A model generated the notes under the pieces. The model made no database searches. It was given only the letters and a program-made list of their open reading frames with translations, and was not told the origin of the DNA. DNA of 26,130 bases from an uncultured Clostridia bacterium (GTDB lineage Bacteria; Bacillota; Clostridia; Monoglobales; Monoglobaceae): positions 1 through 26,130 of the forward strand of contig CAKSIW010000037.1 of the NCBI GenBank assembly GCA_934463175.1, read 5' to 3'. Of the stretch, positions 1 to 8,200 are shown in pieces. Numbering within the stretch: position 1 is the stretch's first letter; the number at the start of each line of letters is the position of its first letter. A program made the position numbers and the translations under genes.

Positions 1-355
1 TTCCGATTTTTTTATTCATGAAAAAAATCAGTCACACGCGCCGTCGTTCCTCCTCTTTCGCAAAAAGGCACGCTCGGTTCAACTGCTCACTTGCAAGCGC
101 GTTCGCGACGTTTCGCTGTCGCTATCACCTTTTTGCGATTGCGCCTTCGGCGCGAATATTTCAATGGTTTGGCATTGCCGCGTCGGAACGGACTTTGCTC
201 CGTTCCGATTTTTTTATTCATGAAAAAAATCAGTCACACGCGCCGTCGTTCCTCCTCTTTCGCAAAAAGGCACGCTCGGCTCAACTGCTCACTTGCAAGC
301 GCGTTCGCGACGTTTCGCTGTCGCTATAACCTTTTTGCGATTGCGCCTTCGGCGC
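1..355. repeat. Two-copy hairpin-rich direct repeat, 202-bp period
   Basis: Positions 1-153 recur at 203-355 with only two substitutions that I can see (in the cgctcggYtc and gctatMacct segments). The first copy is cut by the window edge, so the array may extend left. The unit is full of dyads: 9-bp arms GATTTTTTT/AAAAAAATC at 5-29, 10-bp arms TCGGAACGGA/TCCGTTCCGA at 183-208, and GCGCC/GGCGC at 141-153. Open frames here simply repeat the same low-complexity peptide twice and lack ribosome binding sites, so I call no gene. The rest of the gene-free stretch to 554 holds one terminator (separate entry) and nothing else that I recognise. The repeat family is not known to me. Confidence 0.85.
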
Positions 356-384
356 AGAAGAATCTCCTTTATTTAATATTGTGA

Positions 385-431
385 GAGGCTGTTTAAAAAG
401 TCAAATTGACTTTTTAAACAGCCTCTTTTTT
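385..431 (+). terminator. Intrinsic terminator-like perfect inverted repeat
   Basis: Two perfectly complementary 20-base arms (385-404 and 406-425) flank a single base and are followed by a T run (425-431), so it would act on plus-strand transcripts entering from the left edge. The core GGCTGT..AAAAAGTC resembles the serS terminator at 16893-16932, which suggests a dispersed terminator family in this genome. Confidence 0.75.
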
Positions 432-554
432 AAGGGAATAGCAAGAATTTTTGGTTTTTTGCCTTAACAAAACCGGACTGCAACATTTGAATTTCCAATA
501 GTTCATGCTCTTTCATTCTTTTTTGCATTCCGTAAGTGTTTTTTAACATTCCAT

Positions 555-1769
555 TCATCTCACATCATATTCATCAAGCCTTAATGTGCATGAGATTGAG
601 GTTGAACCTGTTCTGGGAGGTCCCGCAAACGGTGCTTCCGTGACTGTGACCGTGTTCACGTCTGTTTTTTCAAACGTTGTGTCATAATAGAACGATGAAC
701 CGTAGTACACAAGCCCGAATCCGCCGCTCTTTCTGACTGCGACAAAGCCAATGCTATAGTCGCCTTCCTCCGTCAGAGTGTCAAGGAGCTTGACCGAAAG
801 GAAATAGTAGTCCTCAGTTTCAAGAGAGCCGAGGGTTTCATATTTTTCTTTGTCATCAAGCATTTTCAGCGTTTCCTCAACAGTCGGAGGCGGCGTCACA
901 AGAGCTTCCGTTTTTTCAAAAAGCAGCTCCGGCTCGGTGACATAGTATATGCCGTGGTTCTCTTCATTTTCCTCAATATTATCTTCAACATACATAAATC
1001 CAATTTCGGTCTTTTCATTTCCGTCATCAAACCAAAGTGGTTTTAAAACATTTGTCTCCGATTTGAAGCCGTCTGAAAGAGTTTCTTCAACGGTGCGGAA
1101 ATAGTCATTCATTCTGTCATAGCTTGCCGTCATGACGTTGTCATTCAAAGTCAGCCCGGCATGGTGCGTCGTCTTGTCGATTGAATATATCATTTTGTCC
1201 TGACTGATGAAATCAAGAGAAATTGTTCTGTTCTCCGCGTCCCAGCTTGCCGTGCATCGGTGCTTGGAATAGCCGAAGGCTTCATTCGGGTGACCGTCGA
1301 ATGCGCCCAGATCTTCAATTGCAACCGCAGTTTTGCCGCCTATGTTATATCCGCGGACTTCATAGCCGTTCACAAAAACCTTGATGTCGCTTTCATAGAC
1401 ATTCCCGAGAATACTGCCGACCGTGCCGCGCGTGACCTCGGGCGGTGCCAGATACTCCGATGACCCTATATGCACCCGAAGTGTGCGACTTTCGTCATCA
1501 TAGCTCTGAACATGAACCGCAAAAACGTCAGCAAGGTCTTCAAGAACAATTGCGGTTCTGCCGCCGATGTTATATGACGGTGCGCCGTGTCCGTCAAGCT
1601 TGGCGAGTATGTCGGTGGAATATATTTGTCCGGCTATATCACCGTTTGCCGCATATGCACCGCATGACGCAATGTGAACCGCCGCAAGCACAGCGGACAG
1701 CACAAAAGATGTGCGCAGAAGGACGGAAAAGGCACTGTTTCTGAAAAAAACGCAATTTTTCTTTTTCAT
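555..1769 (-). CDS. Secreted or lipid-anchored protein with duplicated N-terminal module, function unknown
   Basis: 404 aa. The N-terminus has a basic stretch, a hydrophobic core (about 12-32), a lipobox-like IASC ending at Cys36 and a possible signal peptidase I site AYA (38-40), so export is likely but the anchoring mode is open. Two related modules follow (about 46-105 and 118-192). Each has a Y-S/E-x-DI strand, then YNIGG[RK]TA[IV]..EDL, then a D-[DE]-x-R-T-[LI] strand. They resemble the copper-amine-oxidase-N-like stalk domain of clostridial surface proteins; this is pattern recognition only. The C-terminal half (200-404) is acidic and unrecognised. AGGGGG precedes the ATG. It lies 29 bp after pgcA on the same strand and is probably cotranscribed. 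No role can be assigned. Confidence 0.8.
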   Translation of the reverse strand: MKKKNCVFFRNSAFSVLLRTSFVLSAVLAAVHIASCGAYAANGDIAGQIYSTDILAKLDGHGAPSYNIGGRTAIVLEDLADVFAVHVQSYDDESRTLRVHIGSSEYLAPPEVTRGTVGSILGNVYESDIKVFVNGYEVRGYNIGGKTAVAIEDLGAFDGHPNEAFGYSKHRCTASWDAENRTISLDFISQDKMIYSIDKTTHHAGLTLNDNVMTASYDRMNDYFRTVEETLSDGFKSETNVLKPLWFDDGNEKTEIGFMYVEDNIEENEENHGIYYVTEPELLFEKTEALVTPPPTVEETLKMLDDKEKYETLGSLETEDYYFLSVKLLDTLTEEGDYSIGFVAVRKSGGFGLVYYGSSFYYDTTFEKTDVNTVTVTEAPFAGPPRTGSTSISCTLRLDEYDVR

Positions 1770-1798
1770 TTGATGATCCCCCTGTATTTTTTATTCAC

Positions 1799-3523
1799 TC
1801 ATTCTCCCACAATTGTTTTTATATCCTCTCTGACCTTTGCGGCAAGAGCCTCCGCGCCGTCCTTGTCTGCGGCACAGAGCAGGCAATAGAGCTTGATTTT
1901 CGGCTCTGTTCCCGATGGGCGGATTATGAAGTTGTTTCCGTCCTCAAGCTCAAGATATATAACATTTGATTTCGGCAGAGTTATTTCCTCTGTTTTGCCG
2001 CATTCAAGACAGGTGCGTACGGAGGTCAGATAGTCGCGCACGGCAACAACCTTTTTGCCCGCAACCGATTCCGGCGGATTTTTGCGCACTCTCTCCATGA
2101 TTGCCTTAATCTTGTCAAGACCCTCGATTCCCTCCATTGTGACCGAGACAACCTCTTCCTTGTAGTATCCGTATTTTTTGTATATGTTTTGCAGCTGGTC
2201 ATAGAGACTGAGTCCCTTTTCCTGATAATACAGAGCCATTTCGGCAATGAGCATGCTGGCAACAACCGCGTCCTTGTCGCGTGCATATGTGCCGGCAAGA
2301 TAGCCGTAGCTCTCCTCAAAGCCGAATATGAAATGACCGTGACCGCTTTCTTCGGCTTCCTTGATTTTCTCGCCGATGAACTTGAAGCCTGTCAGAACCT
2401 CCTTCATCTCAACACCGTATTCCGCACATATTTTTTCAATTATGTTCGTTGTGACAATTGTTTTGACAACAAAGCCGTCGGACGGCAGAGTTCCGAGCTG
2501 TTTTCTCATGCTCAGAATGTATTCGGTGAGCAGAACGCCTGTCTGGTTTCCTGTTATGTTGATATATTCGCCCGAGCGGTCGCGTATGAGTATGCCGCAG
2601 CGGTCGGCGTCGGGGTCTGTTCCGATGATCAGGTCGGCATTGTTCTTCTTTGCAAGCTCAATTGCAATTTTGAATCCCTCCTTGTTTTCGGGGTTGGGGG
2701 ATTCAACTGTCGGGAAATCGCCGTCGGGCATTTCCTGCTCCTTAACCACAATGACGTTTTTGAAGCCCACACTGTCGAGAATCTTTCTGACAGGCTTGTT
2801 TCCCGTGCCGTGGAACGGAGTGTAGACAAACTTCAGCGTTTCTCCCTTTTCGCGGATAAGCTGCGGATTTATGCACTGCTCGCGCACATGGTCGAGGTAT
2901 ACGTCCTCAACGTCCTCTCCCATAATCTCGATTTTGCCCTCCGACACTGCCTTGTCAAAATCGCAGATTTTCACTCCGCCGAAAATGTCGGTTTTTTCAA
3001 TCTCTTCAAGGACGATTGCCGCAAGCTCGGGGTTCAGCTGTGCGCCGTCACTGCCGTATACCTTATATCCGTTATATTTTGCGGGGTTGTGGCTTGCCGT
3101 GACCGCAATTCCCGCGTCCGCCTTTTTATATCTGACAGAGAAAGAAAGCTCGGGAACGGGCTTCAGCTCATAGAAAATATATGCACGGATTCCGTTTGCT
3201 GCAAGAACACATGCCGCGGTGCGTGCAAACTCGTCCGATTTGTGGCGGCTGTCATATGCAATTGTGACAGAAAGATCGCAGCGTCCGGGGTTGGTTTTGA
3301 TCAGCTGGTTTGCAAGACCCTGTGTTGCCTGTGCGACAATATAGCGGTTCATGCGGTTGAGACCCATGCCGATTATGCCGCGAAGCCCTGCCGTGCCGAA
3401 TTCCAGAGCGCGGTAGAAACGGTCACGGATTTCGTTCTCGTCACCCGATATTGCCTCAAGCTCGCTTTTTTCCTCCGCGCTGACGTTTTCAAGCCAATGC
3501 TTATATTCCTTCATGTAGTCCAT
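1799..3523 (-). CDS. pgcA: Alpha-phosphoglucomutase / phosphomannomutase
   Basis: 574 aa, full length for the long Firmicutes phospho-sugar mutases. It would interconvert glucose-1-phosphate and glucose-6-phosphate (or the mannose equivalents) in the cytosol, feeding cell-wall and glycolipid precursor synthesis. Visible family motifs in order: GTAGLRG (43-49); the phosphoserine loop TASHNP with Ser144; the metal-binding loop DPDADR with Asp303, Asp305 and Asp307; the sugar-specificity loop GFEESYG (401-407); and the phosphate-binding RPSGTEPK near 540. All catalytic elements are present. The ATG at 3523 has AGGTG 8 bases upstream; an in-frame ATG three codons later is an alternative. It is first in a two-gene minus-strand unit with its own promoter (3554-3582), divergent from rpiB. 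Substrate preference cannot be read from sequence. Confidence 0.95.
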   Translation of the reverse strand: MDYMKEYKHWLENVSAEEKSELEAISGDENEIRDRFYRALEFGTAGLRGIIGMGLNRMNRYIVAQATQGLANQLIKTNPGRCDLSVTIAYDSRHKSDEFARTAACVLAANGIRAYIFYELKPVPELSFSVRYKKADAGIAVTASHNPAKYNGYKVYGSDGAQLNPELAAIVLEEIEKTDIFGGVKICDFDKAVSEGKIEIMGEDVEDVYLDHVREQCINPQLIREKGETLKFVYTPFHGTGNKPVRKILDSVGFKNVIVVKEQEMPDGDFPTVESPNPENKEGFKIAIELAKKNNADLIIGTDPDADRCGILIRDRSGEYINITGNQTGVLLTEYILSMRKQLGTLPSDGFVVKTIVTTNIIEKICAEYGVEMKEVLTGFKFIGEKIKEAEESGHGHFIFGFEESYGYLAGTYARDKDAVVASMLIAEMALYYQEKGLSLYDQLQNIYKKYGYYKEEVVSVTMEGIEGLDKIKAIMERVRKNPPESVAGKKVVAVRDYLTSVRTCLECGKTEEITLPKSNVIYLELEDGNNFIIRPSGTEPKIKLYCLLCAADKDGAEALAAKVREDIKTIVGE

Positions 3524-3553
3524 AGTAACACCTCACAAGTTTTTTATACTTAC

Positions 3554-3582
3554 ATTATAATAAATAAATCGGAAAATAGCAA
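3554..3582 (-). promoter_or_regulatory. Sigma-A-type promoter of pgcA
   Basis: On the minus strand, TTGCTA (3577-3582) and a perfect TATAAT (3554-3559) are separated by 17 bp. The predicted start of transcription is about 20-25 bases before the pgcA start codon. It is divergent from the rpiB promoter 57 bp away. Confidence 0.7.
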
Positions 3583-3638
3583 GGGTAATTTTGTCATATG
3601 GCTGTTTTTGAATAAAATATTTTTTTTGGTAAAAACGA

Positions 3639-3667
3639 TTGATATTTTGCCGGGGATTTGTTATTAT
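3639..3667 (+). promoter_or_regulatory. Sigma-A-type promoter of the rpiB-ispG-polC operon
   Basis: TTGATA (3639-3644), a 17-bp spacer and TATTAT (3662-3667). The predicted start near 3674 gives a leader of about 110 nt before rpiB that carries a 10-bp hairpin. No other clear promoter is seen before the downstream genes of this run. Confidence 0.7.
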
Positions 3668-3683
3668 ATAAGTAGACAAAAAA

Positions 3684-3723
3684 CGTGTTCGGGCAACTGC
3701 CGGGCAGACGTAACCCGAACACG
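3684..3723 (+). promoter_or_regulatory. Structured 5' leader hairpin of rpiB operon
   Basis: Perfect 10-bp arms CGTGTTCGGG (3684-3693) and CCCGAACACG (3714-3723) enclose a 20-nt loop that can itself form CTGC-CGG-GCAG. It sits just after the predicted transcription start. There is no U tract, so it is not an intrinsic terminator. It could stabilise the mRNA or bind a protein or ligand; its function is unknown. Confidence 0.5.
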
Positions 3724-3784
3724 CATTGCACGTGATGTGTGTGAAAAACCGTATTAAATCAAAATACAAAGGAGATAAGAAAAA

Positions 3785-4219
3785 ATGATAGCAATCGGCT
3801 GTGACCACGGCGGTCTTAATCTGAAGGGATACATAGAGAAGCTTTTGGAGGATATGGGGCTTGAGTTCAAGGATTTCGGAACATATGATTCCGCGTCCTG
3901 CGACTATCCCGACATTGCGGTGAAGGTGTGCGGAAGCGTCACATCGGGCGAATGCGAAAAGGGAATCCTGATTTGCGGAACGGGAATCGGCATGAGCATT
4001 GCCGCAAACAAAATTGACGGAATCCGTGCGGCTCATCTGACCGACACCTACAGCGCGAGAATGTCAAAGGAGCATAACAACGCAAATGTCATTTGTCTCG
4101 GAGAAAGAATAACGGGCTGCGACCTTGCGGCAGAGATTGTGAAGGCATATCTCGGCGCGTCTTTCGGCGGCGGACGCCATGAAAACAGAGTTAACAAGAT
4201 TATGGAGCTGGAAAAGTGA
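3785..4219 (+). CDS. rpiB: Ribose-5-phosphate isomerase B
   Basis: 144 aa, normal for the RpiB/LacA/LacB family. It interconverts ribose-5-phosphate and ribulose-5-phosphate in the non-oxidative pentose phosphate pathway (cytosol). The N-terminal GCDHGG motif (5-10) carries the active-site Asp7-His8 pair. CGTGIGMSIAANK (64-76) contains the catalytic Cys64 and the anion hole. The C-terminal half has the conserved stretch from RAAH through the EHNNANV segment. Some relatives act on allose-6-phosphate, which cannot be excluded. AAAGGAG lies 10 bases before the ATG. First gene of the operon; its TGA overlaps the ispG GTG start. Confidence 0.95.
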   Translation: MIAIGCDHGGLNLKGYIEKLLEDMGLEFKDFGTYDSASCDYPDIAVKVCGSVTSGECEKGILICGTGIGMSIAANKIDGIRAAHLTDTYSARMSKEHNNANVICLGERITGCDLAAEIVKAYLGASFGGGRHENRVNKIMELEK

Positions 4220-5271
4220 AAATGACAAGAAGGGTTAAAATCGGAAATATATATATCGGCGGCGGTGAAAAAATTGCCGTGCAGTCCATGACAACGGCAT
4301 ACACTGCGGACATCGGAAAAACCGTGGCTCAGATCAACACTCTGGCGGACTGCGGCTGTGACATTGTGCGCATTGCAATTCCCGATGAGGACAGCGCAAA
4401 AGCCGTTTCCGAAATTAAGGAAAAAATCTCTGTTCCGATTGTTGCGGACATACATTTTGACTACCGTCTTGCGCTCATCTGCATGGAGCGCGGAATTGAC
4501 AAAATCAGAATCAATCCGGGCAACATCGGCGGTGAGGACAGGGCAAGAGCGGTTGCCGAAGAGGCAAAACGGCGCGGAATCCCGATTCGTATTGGTGTGA
4601 ACGGCGGCTCGCTTGAAAAGGAAATCCTTGAAAAATACGGCGTGTCAACTCCCGAGGCAATGGTGGAGAGCGCGCGCAGACATGTTGAAATCCTTGAAAA
4701 ATACGGGTTTTATGACACTGTCATATCAATGAAGTCATCTGATGTGAAAAAGACTGTTGCGGCATACCGTCTTGCAAGCGAGGTCTTTGAATATCCTCTG
4801 CATCTCGGCGTGACCGAGGCAGGGACATATAAAAGCGGAATTGTCAAATCGTCAATCGGAATCGGTTCGCTTCTGGCGGACGGAATCGGTGATACAATCC
4901 GTGTTTCCCTGACAGACGACCCCGTGCGTGAGGTTGAGGCAGGGAGACTGATTCTGAAATCTCTCGGGCTTTTGAAAACGGGAGTTGAGGTGGTTTCATG
5001 TCCGACCTGTGCAAGGTGCAGAATCAACCTCATTCCGATTGCAAAGCAGGTCAGTGAGGCTCTTGAAAATGTTGATATGGACATCAAGGTTGCCGTTATG
5101 GGCTGTGTTGTGAACGGACCCGGAGAGGCAAGGGACGCGGACATCGGCGTTGCCGGCGGTGACGGCTGTGCCGTGCTGTTTAAAAAGGGCGTTCCGTCGG
5201 GAAAAATTCCCGAGGACAGAATTGTTGAAACTCTTCTCGGCGAGATTGAAAAAATGAAGGAGAATGATTGA
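4216..5271 (+). CDS. ispG: 4-hydroxy-3-methylbut-2-enyl diphosphate synthase (flavodoxin/ferredoxin)
   Basis: 351 aa. IspG (GcpE) converts methylerythritol cyclodiphosphate to HMBPP in the MEP isoprenoid pathway using a [4Fe-4S] cluster. The cluster ligands are visible: Cys262 and Cys265 (SCPTC), Cys297 (MGCVVNGPGE) and Glu304. They match the E. coli ligands 270/273/305/312 with a constant offset of 8. The TIM-barrel N-terminal domain holds VQSM and DIHFDYRLA. Length is typical of the two-domain bacterial form. The chosen start is the GTG at 4216, overlapping the rpiB stop, 8 bases after GGAG; an ATG two codons later is possible. The TGA overlaps the polC TTG start, so translational coupling is likely. 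ispG next to polC is a familiar Firmicutes arrangement. Confidence 0.96.
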   Translation: MKMTRRVKIGNIYIGGGEKIAVQSMTTAYTADIGKTVAQINTLADCGCDIVRIAIPDEDSAKAVSEIKEKISVPIVADIHFDYRLALICMERGIDKIRINPGNIGGEDRARAVAEEAKRRGIPIRIGVNGGSLEKEILEKYGVSTPEAMVESARRHVEILEKYGFYDTVISMKSSDVKKTVAAYRLASEVFEYPLHLGVTEAGTYKSGIVKSSIGIGSLLADGIGDTIRVSLTDDPVREVEAGRLILKSLGLLKTGVEVVSCPTCARCRINLIPIAKQVSEALENVDMDIKVAVMGCVVNGPGEARDADIGVAGGDGCAVLFKKGVPSGKIPEDRIVETLLGEIEKMKEND

Positions 5272-8200
5272 GCTTGGCAGGAATCCTGGATATTTTCGAC
5301 AAGGTGACGGTTCTGGACGGCTTTGCAAAAAAGCTTGAAGCCTGCACCGTTGATGACTTTGTCGTTGATATGAAAAAAAAGTGCATAACGGTCAGGCTTT
5401 TGAGCGGCGAGCTGATTTCAAAGCCCGACCTTTTTGAGTTTATTGACATGGCAAAGGCGCAGTATGCGCTTGACGGTCTTGAGATAAATATAAAATATAA
5501 TAATGTTGAGTTTTCGGAGGAATACTACCGCAATGTGCTTGTGTCGCTTTTCAGGAAAAGCAGCATATGCAAGGCATTTCTGACGTCAAGCTATGCCTCG
5601 CTCTGCGGAAATGTTCTCAAAATCGGCAATGTGAAGTGCGGCAGGGAAATTCTCAAAAAGAATAACTGTGAGCGGATTATCAGAGAAATTGTCTCGGAAG
5701 AGCTTGGGCTTCCGGTCACGGTTGAGATTGACGCGGATGAAATTGATATGGAAGCCTATAATTCCGAGAAGGAGGAAAGGCTTTCTGAGATAAACAAGCG
5801 TATTGCGGCGCAGGCACCGCCGAAAAAGGAAGAGGAAAAAGCGGCTGCGCCGATTGAGGCGGCGGTCGGAGTTGTGTTCGGAAAGGCAATCAGCGAGGAA
5901 ATCACCCCTATGATTGACCTTCGGGTCGGCATGGGAATCTGTGCCGTTCACGGTGAGGTCATTGACGCGGAGGTGCGCGAGATTAACAAGGACGGCAAGC
6001 TTGCATATATTGCCGTCAGGTTCGACATCGGCGACGACAACTGGGCAATCACATGCGAGCTGTTCGGCAAGGCGGACACGGTGAAAAAAGCTGTTCCTGC
6101 AATCCGTGAGGGGAACATTCTCACGGTTCGGGGTACATATGAATATAACGAGCGTGCCGACCGCGACCAGATGAAGGTTTTGTCGGTTGAACTGCACGAG
6201 AAGCCCTCAATCCGCATGGACAAGGCGGAGGAGAAGCGCGTGGAGCTTCATCTTCACACTAAAATGAGCGCGAAGGACGCAATCACTTCGGCAACAGACC
6301 TCATCAACAGAGCGGCAAAATGGGGTCACAGAGCAATTGCAATAACCGACCACGGCGTGGCGCAGGCATTTCCCGAGGCGAACACTGCGGCAGGCAAAAT
6401 CAAAAAGGGCGGACAGGATTTCAAGGTGCTGTACGGCGTTGAGGGATATTTTGTGAATGACCTTCCCTTGAACGTGAACAGCATTCCGAGGAGCTACACC
6501 GATAATTCCTATGTTGTTTTTGACATTGAGACAACGGGGCTTGACCCCGAGAGTGAGATGATAACGGAAATCGGCGCGGTGAAGGTTGTCGGCGGCAGAA
6601 TTGTCGATTCGTTTGCGCGGCTGGTGAACCCCGGGCGACCGATTCCGCCGAATATATCCGAGCTGACGGGAATCACTGATGATATGGTTGCGGACAAGCC
6701 GTCAATTGACGAGGTTCTGCCTCTGTTTCTTGATTTTTGCGGCGACTGTATTGTTGTTGCGCACAATGCAAAATTCGACACAAGCTTCATACGCACACAG
6801 GCGGCGCGGCTTGAAAAGGAGTTTTTGAACAAGGTTGAGGACACGCTTGCACTATCGCGCGAGCTGTTCCCCGATGAAAAATCGCACAAGCTGAACGTTG
6901 TGGCAAAGCGGCTTGATGTCAGTCTTGAAAACCATCACCGTGCGGTTGACGACGCACAGGCTGCGGCGGATATTTTTGTGAAGCTCATGCAGATTAAGGA
7001 GGAGAGGGAGAGAACTCTCGGAAACGAATATACAATTGACACCAACCCCGAGCTTTTGAAAACGCCGTATCATCATATAATCATACTTGCAAAAAATGCG
7101 GTCGGACTGAAGAATATGTATAAGCTTATCTCAAAGTCCAACCTGAATTATTTTTATAAAAAGCCGAGAATACCGAAAAGCATTCTTTCAAAATACCGCG
7201 AAGGCTTAATCATCGGAAGTGCGTGTGAGCAGGGAGAGCTTTTCAAGGCGATTCGTGACGGAAGACCGCAGGAGGAAATTGAGGAGATTGCATCGTTCTA
7301 TGATTATCTTGAAATTCAGCCTATCGGAAACAACGAGTTCATGATCAGAAACGGCGTTGTTCCCGACAGGGAAGCACTGCGTGAGCTGAACCGCCGTGTG
7401 GTTGAGCTGGGAGAGAAAATGAATATTCCCGTTGCGGCAACCTGTGACGTGCATTTCATGGACCCGAAGGACGAGCTCTACAGGCGCGTTCTTCAGGGTG
7501 CTCAGGGCTATGGCGACGCGGATTTGCAGGCACCGCTGTATTTCAGAACAACCGGGGAAATGCTGGAGGAGTTTTCATATCTCGGAGAGGAAAAGGCATA
7601 TGAGGTTGTTGTGAAAAACACCAACATGATTGCCGATATGATTGAGGACATTCAGCCGGTTAAGAGCGGTTCATATCCGCCGTCAATCGAGAACTGCGAA
7701 CAGGATTTGTCGGATATGTGCCACGAGTTTGCGCACAAGGTATACGGCGATAAGCTGCCGAGAATTGTTCAGGAGAGAATGGACAGGGAGCTTGGCTGTA
7801 TACTCGGCTACGGCTATGCGGTTATGTATATGATTGCGCACAAGCTTGTTAAGAAGTCGAACGAGGCGGGATACCTTGTCGGTTCGCGTGGTTCGGTCGG
7901 CTCGTCATTTGCGGCATATCTTGCAGGAATAACCGAGGTTAACGCGCTTTGTCCGCACTATATCTGCCCCAATTGCAAGGAAAGCATATTTTTTGAGCAC
8001 GGGGAGTTTAACATCGGAATTGATATGCCCGACAAGGACTGTCCGAAGTGCGGCACAAAAATGCGCAAGGACGGATTCAACATACCGTTTGAGACCTTCC
8101 TTGGCTTCAAGGGCGACAAGGTTCCCGATATTGACCTCAACTTTTCGGGTGAATATCAGGCGACCGCACATAAATATGTTGAGGAGCTGTTCGGCGAGGG

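Noticed and set aside
1..355. CRISPR array
   Set aside because: Only two long (about 153 bp) copies with a 49-bp gap; unit length and hairpin content do not fit CRISPR repeats.
18..384. Overlapping short plus-strand frames in the left repeat
   Set aside because: Same peptide repeated with the repeat unit, no ribosome site, palindromic base composition.
2189..3757. 522-codon plus-strand open frame antisense to pgcA
   Set aside because: It is a shadow of the well-supported pgcA on the other strand; it has no family motif, is cysteine-rich in a frame-shadow manner, and runs through two promoters.
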